NCBI GenBank assembly: GCA_014925825.1
Contig: JACGCK010000271.1
Coordinates: 1 to 54,279, forward strand
Origin: Pholiota molesta
Taxonomy: Eukaryota > Basidiomycota > Agaricomycetes > Agaricales > Strophariaceae
Length of the DNA: 54,279 nucleotides
Direction of reading: 5' to 3'
The notes under the pieces were generated by a model. That model was given only the letters and a program-made list of their open reading frames with translations. It was not told the DNA's origin and made no database searches. A program made the position numbers and the translations under genes. Position 1 is the first letter of the stretch. Each line of letters starts with the position of its first letter. Shown here in pieces: positions 10,582 through 21,149 of the stretch.

Positions 10582-12220
10582 CTAGATATTACCTTTGTTT
10601 ATGTGATCTATTTGTGAACCTGGATGTATGAACTCAGCAGCGGACGCCCTCGACGCGGTATCAGCAACGCGCAAATTGAGAATTAATCTCGAGACCATCA
10701 GTGGAGTAATTCTAGGAAATGATCATGGGTAAGAACCAATGTGTCGCATACATTCTCAGGTCGAATCTCTGAATACTCACGCAACGGTAAAGCTAGCATT
10801 GATGGCCTTTAAATTTGGCTAAACAGAGAATAAGGAAAATTAAAATGAACAAAGACAGCGAGCATACCGGTGCAAGCTGCAAGGCAAAGCTCCGTTATAT
10901 CAGCGAAGCTAGATGCCGCGCAAACTCATAGCTTACCAGAAAGGTCAGAACGGTGAAAAGGTTTGCAGCCAATATGACGGCAAAGTATATGACGCCTAAG
11001 TGTCGCTTTAGCACTGTACTCTCAATGGACAGGGATCAATAACACAAACCGTCACGAAGAATTAGATTAATGAGAGAACGTGTGCCTCCTCCCCTCATGA
11101 GGTTGAGCGAAAAAGTGCGCCACAAAGTTAAAATGAACACGATGGAATCTGGTCATAAATAAGCGCGCGCTTAGAAATGTGCCAAAAATAGGTAGACTTA
11201 CCGAAGATGAGCTCAGCTATCCAGGTGAATGTGAAGCGGCTGAAATGCAAAGTCACCATTGTAAACTGTTATTTTTTGTTTTAGCGAATTACGGTGCATA
11301 CAAACTATCTGGTCCCGTGGTGAGAATGCATCCTACAAGACCTGAAAATTTGATGAGATTCTTAGTACTGCTGTTCTTGGGCAGTCGTACCTGGGGGCAG
11401 CTGCAACCTCTGTCCGCTAGTGAATGACCACTGAAGAAGATAATATTATAGTGAGCGACTGAATTTAACCAACTTTGAAAGGTGGAAACGACCAACAATC
11501 TTGAGTGCCAGTTCCAGTAGCAGGAGGCACGTCATCGTCAAAGCAATAAAGCGGCTGCTAGAATATGTGGCGTATAAGCGAATAACGAAAATGGCTACAA
11601 ACATTAACAAAACAAATTATTAAGTGAAAGGAATATGATATATACTTCCAATAGTCCCTGAGGTGAAAATCCTCAGTATTTCTGGAAAGAATACATAGCG
11701 AGTACAGGCTGCATTGGTCCAATTTGGGTCTTGAAATGCTTCAAGAAACACAAGGTATGAATATTTGAGACGGCTATCAAATAAATAAGACTTACAAGCA
11801 GTAATAACTATGAAACCCAGTGGTGACAGATAGCGATTCTGGGTTGGAGGAGAGAGGATAAGCTATGTAGTCGCACGCGGTGATAGAAAACACAGACGAG
11901 GAACCACAGTGGAGTGAATTTGGTGAATTTTCTTTTCCAGATTTGGTCAACTTCATCACCGAATGTGATCATGATATCATAGAATAACATAACTTGAAAT
12001 AATATGAGTTACTCAGAGATCTATGGACAGCATGAAGTTCACCAAAAGACGCTAGGGAGTAATATTTTACAGCCATTCTACGATATGAGAGTCAACCGAC
12101 ATGTCAAAGTATGATAATAGAATACACTGGTGGACCTACTCACAGGTTGCTGGCAATCACTACAAATTCGGCCTCGCTGGGACTGACTGTGTTGTTGATG
12201 TTTAGCATGGAGACAGCCAT
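10582..12220 (-). CDS. intact 14-exon membrane protein with DUF6533-type N-terminus
   Basis: I assembled 14 phase-consistent exons: 12144-12220, 12043-12077, 11898-11992, 11796-11838, 11646-11738, 11497-11594, 11391-11430, 11302-11341, 11202-11239, 11050-11148, 10937-11013, 10868-10876, 10781-10818 and 10582-10711. They encode 303 residues with no internal stop. The N-terminus carries the DUF6533 signature (VIASN, YYSLASF, LFYDIMITFGDEVDQIWKRK, FLNRYLSPLGF). Further conserved blocks are GTIGTIFVIRLYATYSSSR, LLLLELALKIWSFTSGQ, LPPGLVGCILTTGP, DSIVFILTLWRTFSLN and SRLILNLR, giving about seven TM helices. The family is abundant in Agaricomycetes and its function is unknown. Exon 12 is only 9 nt (Leu-Ala-Pro), and one donor is GTTGGT. 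Confidence 0.85.
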
Positions 12221-13063
12221 TTGGGCGGCCGCGGGATACAAAAATATTGGGCGGTATACAATGCTTAGATTCCGGAACCCGTTCAACGGAGGTCTGTATT
12301 TAAATCAAACTCATGTGGCACTTTCGGAGAAATCATACTGGCTAATAATACTATTCAAGTTTTAACTAAAAGAGTTTCGTCTTACAATAGACATTCTTTC
12401 CCTACCAAAAATCGTGTCAAATGATACAGATACACTGTTCCTTATGAAGCGCTGGTTTGCATGCCATGCAATCGAGTATCCTCGGATATGCGAACTGAGT
12501 GAGAACCTCCTGCATCGTAAAATGCCCTGAGAGTATGGATCACCAACCGTCATGGATGGATTCCTACCGATTTTCAATGACCACCGCCCCAAGGTACTTA
12601 TTCCGGTTGAATAGCATCAGCCCGAGGTACGACGTTCAAAAATATCAGACCATGCGGATAGAGCGGTTCCGGCTATTGCCATCTGTTCCATGAAAACTGC
12701 TGTATAACTTGATAATCTATGCATATGATCTCGATAAATATTTCTTATAAAGGATTCACGAGGCCACTGGCTCAAGGGTTTACTGGAACCCTATATGAGA
12801 ACATGGATCTCAAACCGAATTCTATCTGCAACACAAAATTAAGGTGATTTGGCTTCGATCAATATCTGATAATCAAACTCGAGATAACCAACCTAATCTG
12901 CTTGTGATTAAGTACCTATGTAAGTATGACTCGGGATCACTCTATGTACCTCTATCGATACCCAAGACATACGCAACCAACAAGAGGAAATGTAAAATGC
13001 AACACGAATCATTGGCATCAATTCTAATAAAAATGTATAATGAGTAGTACGGTTCTCTCATTT
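12221..13063. other. intergenic up to Element A, no gene seen
   Basis: Promoter side of the DUF6533-type gene. Short frames on both strands (for example 12362-12592 minus) show no recognisable features. Confidence 0.4.
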
Positions 13064-13065
13064 TA

Positions 13066-13241
13066 TTGCTGTTCACGAAATTGTTGGCCACAGCTGCCTT
13101 TTCGGGCGAAACCGAACTTTTCGTCACGTTTGGGCTGTAATATTGTATCGACTGTAGCACACTCATTTCTTACTCAAATGCCACGAAAGTTACAGATTCA
13201 GAATTGTTGCGTTCACCGCTATTCAGTAGTGCCAAGAAATT
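13066..13241. repeat. left TIR of Element A (176 bp)
   Basis: Starts TTGCTGTTCACGAAATTG directly after TA. It is inverted and about 97% identical to 16533-16708. The outer part contains short repeated motifs (TTTTCG, CGAAA) that could be transposase-binding sites. Confidence 0.9.
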
Positions 13242-13364
13242 GAGGAAATGTGTAAGTTGATGCATTTGTGTTAGGGGGTTCAAGTAGATAGTCATTCGGT
13301 CTCAATAGCTATCTTACTGCTCTACTACTGCCCTAATCTTGATCTGTATACCTCTATTGCAAGC

Positions 13365-15180
13365 ATGCCCCCCAAGAAAACCAAGAATACCAAAGCTCCG
13401 AAGCAGAAATCAGCAGCCAAAGCGTCCAAAGCTGCCCCAGCACCTCCCAAGAAGCCCATTTCCGAACCTAGCCGTATCCCAAAGCTGAAAATACCGCCAC
13501 CAAAGCGTGCTGAATCACCCGAAGAACAGGAATCTGACTCTCCATCCATTACCCCACCTCCTGCCGACCCACATCACCCTGCCAAAGTCAAGGCAGCAGT
13601 CGCACAGCTCTTGGGTTGGGACACACTTGCCGACCTTTCGAGCGATGCATATGATTCTGAATCTGACGACATAGCTTCGAATAAGCGAAAACGCGCAGTA
13701 TCAGATGCCACTTCAGCTGCCCTGGATGATGAAGCACAAGAAGAGGCAGCTGCCACTAGTACTGCAGCAGAGGAAGATGACATCGACGAGCAAGATGAGC
13801 TTGATGAGGATGGGGATTCTCAGTTAGATGAACCCCAGTCTGAGGAAGAAGGTAAGCACTACGGATTTTTCTCAGCTTCGAAGCTAAAGAAATACCTTAC
13901 CAGTAATTCAACTTCCCTTCTCTGTTCCATCCGATGGCACCAACTCAACAATACTTGTCCCTGATGACATTACATTCCGTGAGCTTATGTCGCAAATAGC
14001 AAATGAGCTGTCGGTCCCACCTAAGGCTGTCAAAGTAGCCTACAGGTTTACCGTCGAACCACGTAGTGCCCCTTGGTCACATTTGCATAGTGATGCCCAT
14101 CTTGCGGAACTCATCAAGAAAGCAAAGCTCACCCTGGAGAAGCAGAGACGAAGCAAATCTACGCGCGCATCTGCAGTTGAGCTCAAAGACCTCGCCCCAA
14201 GCTTGGATAAGAGAGACACAGGGAAATCGAAGGGCAAAGAGTCTGCGCGAGAGAAAGATAGAAAGCGGAAGAAGAAGAAGGTGAGCCCAATTCGGTCATG
14301 GTCTCAGTGCAGCAGTAACGTCTCTATATTAGGCCCACACAACATCCGACTCTGAAAACAGCGCTGATGATCTTGATCCTGCGAAGATTGTGTCCAAAAA
14401 GAAAAGCGCAACACAATGGATTGAACAAATCGAAAAAGACAATGCTTGCATGGAACATATTGGTAAATTCTGCATCAAATTCACGACCCATCACCACCAG
14501 TTATCTAAAGAAGATATCGGGACATGGGCAGTTCTTATGGTGAAGTAGTATTATATTTTAGCTCAAGTCAATGTCGCTAAACATAATTCCAGACACATAA
14601 CTATGCTTCGACAACTGTTCCACCAAAGGCACTCAAAATTGGTGATAAGAAACCCGAACTCAAGGCAGAAACTCATGCACCCACCACGGAACTTCCTCAG
14701 CATCCGAGCATGGCTTATCAATATGGATTCAACCATCCCATGTATATGTATCCACCCCCGCCAATGCCGCCATTTATACCTGGATATTCCATGCCATATC
14801 CATCAGGCAGTAGCCGCAACTATGAAAGTCATCGCCCTCGATACTCATACCGCCACGACGATAATATGCCAAGCTCCGATCCACCCGAGGAAATTGAAGA
14901 TGTCAGTCAATTCCCCCTTATTTCAGAGTGGCTCCAAGAGCTCGATAATGGCCCTCGTGGAGCAGATGGCCATCACTTCTCCCAGTTTGTTCCCTTCTTT
15001 CAACACCACAAATACATCCGCATTTGCGATATTGCTGATAATCTGGATGCTAGTTCTCTTTCTGCAAAGTGCGAAGGAATAGCTGATGGAACAGCACAAA
15101 ACATTATTTCTTACACAAGAGCAGATACTAAAGCTATTCGACGTAGAGAAGCTAAGAAAGGAAAGGCCCGCCTTTACTAG
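13365..15180 (+). CDS. accessory protein of Element A (unknown function, putative zinc-binding core)
   Basis: Four exons (13365-13851, 13904-14280, 14333-14539, 14593-15180) join in phase to give 552 residues. The N-terminus is basic and K/P/A-rich (MPPKKTKNTKAPKQKSAAK), then acidic and disordered. A folded block follows (VPDDITFRELMSQIANELSV, VAYRF, APWSHLH, AELIKKA). Next is a lysine-rich, NLS-like run (DRKRKKKK) and a Cys/His core C-x2-H-x-G-x2-C with downstream HHHQLS and TWAVLM. After a P/M/Y-rich linker there is a C-terminal SAM-like helical region (FPLISEWLQELDNG ... DIADNL ... GIADGTAQNIISYTRA). The same modules occur in the same order in the accessory gene of Element B (21150-23202), so this is a conserved transposon component. 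It is probably nuclear and may bind DNA or protein; no enzymatic motif is seen. Confidence 0.8.
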
Positions 15181-15196
15181 ATTATCATAGATACTA

Positions 15197-16418
15197 TTAT
15201 CCTATACATGAATAGCCAGAATGCTCAAACCATCCTTTTGCGCTCTCTTCAGTTACAGAATAAACTGCCTGAGAAAGTAAACAATAAACATCAGTATCAT
15301 CTTTTTCCATCATCGCCTCCCGAAGTATACCACCATGGCGAGAAATATATAATTTGATCGAAGAAAATGCAAGCTCAATAGGGTTGTAATCTGGGGAGTA
15401 AGGGGGAAGAAACTCATAATGCATACCCCTGTTCAATTGAGATTAGAATAGAGGATAAAAATAATTGTATATTCAGACTTGCCGTGCTATTATCATCTCT
15501 AAAATGACTGGATCTTTGTGAATTCTGCAATTGTCCATCACAATCACAGAGTTGGGTAGAGGGAATGGATTCATTTGATCAAGTAGACCACTGATAAAAT
15601 GCGCAAAGCGTCGTTTATTGTATGATCCTTCAACTATGTCCAGTGCAATAATCCCATCTAGAGATAGTGCTGGGAGGAGCGAATATCTACAATTACAGAA
15701 TATTAGAATAGTAAAACTTATCAGAAACAAGACTGACCGGCGTCCACGGACAAAGAATGCCTTGCGGACAGCACGTCGACCCCCAATTGCCCATGCATAG
15801 CCGCGGTAAGTCGTTCGTCGATCTGCCGCACTTTCATCGACAAAGACAAGCTGTTGAGAGTTATATCTTGTCGCAATTTTGAGGACATAGCGTGCCCGTT
15901 TGCGAGAGCTGCGTTCAACAGCATTACGTGAAAGCTAACACACAAAAAGTTAGCTATGGTAGTATCCTCAAAAGTCAAGCTACATACCTTCTTCATGTGA
16001 TATCCCCCACGCTTGAGTGTTTTCCATATGAGTTGAAGTGATGCCCGTGTCCCACATATTGCTCCTAAGGAGTCTCGAAGCTCGTCGAGATAGATATCGC
16101 ATGTCTCGTTGACTGTGCCATGAATGAACTAGATCATACGGTAATGCAACGAGATTGGTCAGATTTTTTTGAGTGTTATGAATGAGAACATACCGCAACC
16201 TCCTCCGCACTCAAGTGACGTGGTCTTCCCCTTATTCTATGGTTTGGCCTCGAACGAACCACTGTTCCAGTATCTCGCCATAACTTTCCAATCCGCCGCT
16301 GTTGTCGCTCGCTAATATTGGTGAATGCCCGTATTTCCGTGGGGCTGAAGACATCTGACATCCGAATGACGGTCTCCCGTAGAGTTTTTGGGATTGTTAC
16401 ACCTTTAGGCATGCTCAA
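15197..16418 (-). CDS. DD34E transposase of Element A (DDE_3 superfamily)
   Basis: Five exons (start Met at 16418 or 16412) encode an N-terminal helix-turn-helix region (SPTEIRAFTNISERQQRRIGK, then RIRGRPRHLS) and a DDE endonuclease. The catalytic blocks are LVFVDESAADR (first D), SVIVMDNCRIH (second D) and FLPPYSPDYNPIELAFSSIK (E), with 34 residues between the second D and the E. This is the Tc1-like DD34E spacing. The intron before the last exon is best read as a GC-AG intron (GCAAGT donor), which restores the frame exactly. With it the protein has no premature stop and looks functional. It should cut and paste Element A at TA sites by recognising the 176-bp TIRs. It is related to the transposase at 23369-24559 but clearly diverged. 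Confidence 0.85.
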
Positions 16419-16532
16419 TGAATGTTACATGGAGGTGAGGGTGCAGTACAAGGATGAGAAAGTCACGTCTCAAGGTTACTCACCCGGAGTGACCTGTCAT
16501 TAGGCATTCTATGTAAACTCAACCAATCTGAT

Positions 16533-16708
16533 AATTTCTTAACACTACTGAATAGCGGCGAGCGCAACGATTCTGAATCTGTAACTTTCGTGGCATTTGA
16601 GTAAGAAATGAGTGTGCTACAGTCGATACAATATTACAGCCCGAACGTGACGAAAAGTTCGGTTTCGCCCGAAAAGGCAGCTGTGGCCAACAATTTCGTG
16701 AACAGCAA
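16533..16708. repeat. right TIR of Element A (176 bp)
   Basis: Inverted copy of 13066-13241, ending CAGCAA before the TA target duplication at 16709-16710. Confidence 0.9.
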
Positions 16709-16710
16709 TA

Positions 16711-17302
16711 AATATCTAATCTCGCGCTCACTTCTATCGGACTACTCCCTGCGTGAGCCGCGTCGCTTGATAGTGACTATTATATAGATGAAGGATTTTC
16801 CTACTGACCAATTTCTTAACCCATGTACAACCCATATACCAGCCGTGTGAGTGATCGTCCAAATGTTCAATGCAGCTCGATAAGTATGAGGCATGGGCTG
16901 GGCATGGGAATGAATCAGTTCTAAGATCTAATGATTGATCCCACACAACAATATGAAGTGATTGATTGCCCTTATCAGATAAGCTCAATATTATAGTCAA
17001 CGAGAGACTAGTCTACATACTCACATTCCAACCCAAAAAAAAAATTCCACATCTCCATCGAACATTGGAATGCAAATTCCACCGAAATAGACCCAAATGC
17101 GAATGGCAAAAGATGGCAAAGGCAGCAAAGCTACATAGCGTTGGAGCTCCTAGAGCCTGATCGGTCCGAGTTATGACTCGACATAAATAACCGAGGGACT
17201 TCTATTTTAATTTTCTGTTAGAAACGACAATCACTGAAGGTTTATAAAACCCCTTCCATCCGACGACGGTGGCCAGCTCGCTCTCTTTCTTCCAGTCATC
17301 CG
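16711..17302. other. intergenic: upstream region of the first MFS gene
   Basis: No coding signal. The 600 bp between Element A and the MFS start codon must hold that gene's promoter. A TATA-like TATATAGATG lies near 16791 but too far upstream to assign. Confidence 0.4.
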
Positions 17303-19391
17303 ATGATGGCCACAGACGCAGAAGACACTCCATTGCTCTCGTCTGACGCGAATGATTCTGAAGCCGATCACAATGCAGTGTACCGCCGTTTCTCCCCAAG
17401 AAGAAAGGCAGTGATCCTCATTATGGTCTCTGGTTGTGGTATTATACCGTGTAGGGGATATAGCAACGCAGAATTCATGACATGTACTGACTGGATTGAC
17501 TCTCTCCAACAGTGTTCGTCACCGGCACATTCACCCCATCTATTCCACAGATCGCAAAAGACCTTAATACAACTGGATCCGTTGTCAAGTGTGTTTCAAA
17601 CCCTGATTTGCTGACCCAAAGCTAATTCTCAATACAAAAACATAGCTTGGCTGTCAGTTTATCAGCATTTTCCGGATCCGTTGGGGGGTTGATAGGCGGT
17701 TCATATTCGACATTTTGTATGTTCATTTCATTTTCTACCTCCATTCTCGTTTCTGATAATCTGAAAGACGGACGCAGGCCACTTTATCTGACCTCTCTGC
17801 CATTCTTAATATTTGGCTCGGTCGGGGTGGCTACAGCTCTCAATGTGCCCTCGCTATTATTCTGGAGATTTATACAATCCGTTGGGGCAGCGCCAGCCAT
17901 GGTAGTAGGCGCAGGCGTTTGTGGAGATATCTATAAGCTGGAAGAGCGTGGTCGAGCTATGGGCGTTTTCTTTGGGGTACGTTATCTCAGCGACAGTATT
18001 GAAAGTTGATATTCTTATTTACTACCTCCACAGGCTTCGTTGCTGGGCCCATCTTTGGCGCCTTTAGTTGGAGGTACTTATCCGCTATTTTTTTTTTTGA
18101 CATATGCCGCACCAATGACTCAATACCATTCAAAGGCGCTGTTAGCCACTATTTCTCTTGGAGGATCATGCAAGGCAGCATCGGCATCATCGGCTTATTC
18201 GCCTTTTTTTCCATGCTTTTGTTCTTCCCAGAAACAAGTCAGCCAGGGGCGCGAGGCATTGACAAGTTGAAAATCGAGGAAGGTCCAAAGTGGAGGAAGA
18301 GATTTATCTTCGTGAATCCATTGCGTCCCATGCTATTGCTTCGAAGTCCTAACTTGCTATTAATTGTATGTATCTATGCCACAGTTCTGTTATTTCTTGA
18401 ATGGCTAAATTTCTGGTTTTTGCGACAGTGTTTAGCGACATCTGCGACTCTGATGTCCGTGTTTGGTTCGTCTTTTTCCTTGTATGATTCTCCTGAAAAC
18501 TTGTCCTAACATATACTCTAATTAGCTTTGCTAGTTCCGCTACCCTATACACTTGTGAGTTGCGTACAATCGAAGTAGGCGACCTATATATGAATGAGTT
18601 GTGACAGGGAATTCGGTATGGACTTAAAAATGAAGCCCTTCTGGGGCTTTGCTTCATGCCTGCTGGTCTGGGAAACATACGTGCGTTGTTCCATTCACCA
18701 CCGCTTCTTTTCTGAATTTGAGAAGTGGGTGCACCTATCGTTGGACGGCTATCGGATCGCGCGGTGGTTCAATGGCGCCAGAAGCGTGGCGGTGTTTGGT
18801 ATCCCGAGGACCGTTTGAGGGCGGGGTTGCTCCCAATGGCAATCTATGCTCCAGTCCCTCTAATTTGTTTTGGGCTGGCAAACAAGTACGTGGATGGCAC
18901 TCCAGGTCTGGTTCTCTGTTTAATTTGCCTATTCTTCAATGGCGTGGGGGTGAGCTCTCCAAAAACATTGATCTATCCTGGAAATTGATCTATGCAATGG
19001 TAGGTTGAGATGTCATTTGGTGCGTGCGCTGCATATCTAGTCGACGTCATGCACTCTAGGAGTGCAGAAAGCTTAGGCGCCAACAAGTATGTCACACTTC
19101 CCTCGTCTGACCGCCGACACTGACTCCAACTAAGTGGTCTACGCGCCATCCTAATGGCAATTGGGATTGCCGCCATTCTCCCGATGATAAATACCTTTGG
19201 GATATTGTTCACGGCTATATTACACGCCATATTTCTCTGGATAGGATTTGGGTGCGTTGAACCTGCATCGTACTTGTGCGATACAGGATACTGACTGATG
19301 CGAATTTAGAATGGTTTGGTCGATCATCCGATATGGAGATCGGATGAGAGCATATGTCGATGTCGGATTTTCTACTGATAGAAATAATTGA
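17303..19391 (+). CDS. MFS transporter, DHA1-like drug:H+ antiporter type (paralogue 1)
   Basis: Thirteen exons separated by 12 short introns give a 12-TM transporter. The N-terminus is cytoplasmic and acidic (TDAEDTPLLSSDAND). TM1 enters VFVTGTFTPSIPQIAKDLNT, the loop 2-3 motif is DGRRPLYL, and TM4-5 carries AAPAMVVGAGVCGDIYKLEE with RGRAMGVFFG, typical of DHA1-type transporters. The second half shows GLKNEALLGLCFMPAGLGN, VGAPIVGRLSDRAV, GGVWYPEDRLRA and a C-terminus YVDVGFSTDRNN. It is an integral membrane exporter, probably of the plasma membrane, with unknown substrate. The gene at 25100-27187 has the same exon plan and the same C-terminal FST--NN, so the two are tandem duplicates now separated by Element B. 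Confidence 0.85.
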
Positions 19392-19569
19392 CGGCCGTAA
19401 AAGAGGATGGGCACGGTCTGAATCGTTTAAATACTCCTAGAGTTGATGTACTTAAAAGCGTGCAAACATGATAAGAATCATTAGATATCGGCAAACATTT
19501 AAACATCCGATCAAATTCCCCACGACGCTTTCATAATCTGACTCAGAAATTCAAATAACTCTTCTATAA

Positions 19570-19670
19570 CACGGCGGACATTCAACTGTCAGGTCGTGCC
19601 GATACTTGCGCTGTTAGGTTTGTGTTACAGCTACTTTCATATCGATAGGCCGGAATTTTCAGAATAGACG
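19570..19670. repeat. left TIR of Element B (about 100 bp)
   Basis: Outer part CACGGCGG...CTGTTAGGTT and inner part TTACAGCTACTTTCATATCG...AATAGACG both recur inverted at the right end (24671-25041). A few mismatches are present, for example GATACTT versus GGCACTT. Confidence 0.85.
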
Positions 19671-19808
19671 TACAGGCGGACCTCGAATTTTAAGCTCAGC
19701 ACAATGGCTAAGGCGGCAACAACAGGTATATATTTCATGATAGCATCAGAACAAAAATAGCAAAAAAACAATAAAAAAACGACGTAGGGGGTCCAACAAA
19801 GAAAATCA

Positions 19809-20856
19809 TTACAAAAATACATCGGGCGGTGTGGTGGAACCAGCGACAGGCAAAATAATAATGAACTCATGGCCGTCGAGGAGGTCTCCGAGAACCCATT
19901 TCCCTTTAACCTTGTAGGAAGCCAGCGCAGCAAGGGGTTCTCGATGATCAACAAAAAAGTTAGTGAAGACTGTGGAAACGGTACCCTCCAGAGGTTTGTC
20001 CTCAAACAGGGTTCCACGAAGCTCCATTTCCTTAACATAGGCTACAGGTGAATGTCGCAATATGTCTCTTGCGTTGACGCGACAAAATTCAAGGTCGATA
20101 CCATAGATTGTGGTACCTGAGTCAGCAGTGAGGGAGAGGAATACGATACAAAGAAAGAACCGCACTAGAGTACTTGCAAATTGCGTGGCAAGCAGCAGGG
20201 TGAGAAGATACCAGGCCAATGGCATTGATCCCGCGGAAGAAAGGTACGTCCTTGAGCATCTGCAGAAGCTGTGTCGCGATGTATTTTTTTCGTTCCGTGA
20301 GATCCACCACCAACTGTGTGACCCAACCGACACGCCCTTGCCATAGATATCAGCAATCAAATAGAGAAAAATAAGAAATAAACCCTCACCATTATCATAA
20401 TCCCACACTGTAGCAAACGCGTGTCCAACAAGTTCCATCTTGGTCCAGTCCCCCCCATGGTACATGTCAGCACTGTGACGGAAGCAGGTGGCAAGGACAG
20501 TGTTCCGTGGTGAAGCCACACACTGCTGGCGAAGACGCTTGCCGGACATCTTAACGCGACTTCCTATATACAAATCAACGTCAGTCTCAGTTCGCGTAGG
20601 GAGAAAGCAACCTACCTATCTTGGGGCCTTTCACTGATTCGGGACGCGGTCCCCAAACGCCATAGTGATTCCCAAACAACTCCGCGCATCGTTCAAGCAG
20701 TTCATCTGAGATTTCCGGCCCATTGAAGGTAATGTAGGCGAGACAATTGGAACCAGGAGAAGTCGGGAGGATGATCGACCCCGTCGGAGGAGTGCGAGGT
20801 TCAGTGGGGGACACAGGAGGTGGAGACAAGGACTTCGTCTTTTCGATAACGGACAT
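19809..20856 (-). CDS. GNAT-like protein carried inside Element B (apparent cargo)
   Basis: Four exons join in phase, from Met at 20856 to TAA at 19809. After a proline-rich start (SLSPPPVSPTEPRTPP) comes a globular region. Its blocks are ELLERCAELFGNHYGVWG, LVGHAFATVWDYDNGRVGWV, TQLVVDLTERKKYIATQLLQ, INAIGLVSSHPAACHAICKY and a long C-terminal part ending LGDLLDGHEFIIILPV. The strand-then-RKKYIATQLL-helix arrangement resembles the acetyl-CoA-binding core of GNAT acetyltransferases, although the Q/R-x-x-G-x-G/A loop is not canonical, so the activity is an inference. The gene lies between the left TIR (134 bp away) and the accessory gene, with a shared intergenic region of 293 bp that may act as a bidirectional promoter. 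Element A has no counterpart. Confidence 0.65.
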
Positions 20857-21149
20857 GCGAAGAGGATAGAGGTTGAAGGCGACGTTGAAAGAGCTTATAA
20901 ACCTGATTGTTTGGTTTATCAATATTTGGCCATGGAACAGATTCATCACGTGAACCGTCCGACGTCAAAGCCCATCCCCTGGTCGTCGCCACCGTCTACT
21001 AGCGTATCGAATGATATTGAGCATGATCGGAATAAAAAAAAATGTGCCCAGGTCGAGCAGAAAAAAAATCAGCCAATAATGCCGAATAAAAAAAACTAAT
21101 ATAAAGAGACGTCTTCAGTCCCATTGCACTCCATCCTCCATCGAGTCCA

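Larger units (their letters stand above)
13066..16708. mobile_element. Element A: autonomous-looking DD34E (Tc1/mariner/IS630-type) transposon with accessory gene
   Basis: The 3643-bp unit is bounded by inverted repeats of 176 bp at each end and flanked by TA on both sides (13064-13065, 16709-16710). It carries two convergent genes: a plus-strand accessory gene (13365-15180) and a minus-strand transposase (15197-16418) whose stop codons are only 16 bp apart. Both genes are free of stops after splicing. The two TIRs differ at only about six positions, so the insertion should be young. Nothing inside looks like host cargo. Confidence 0.85.
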
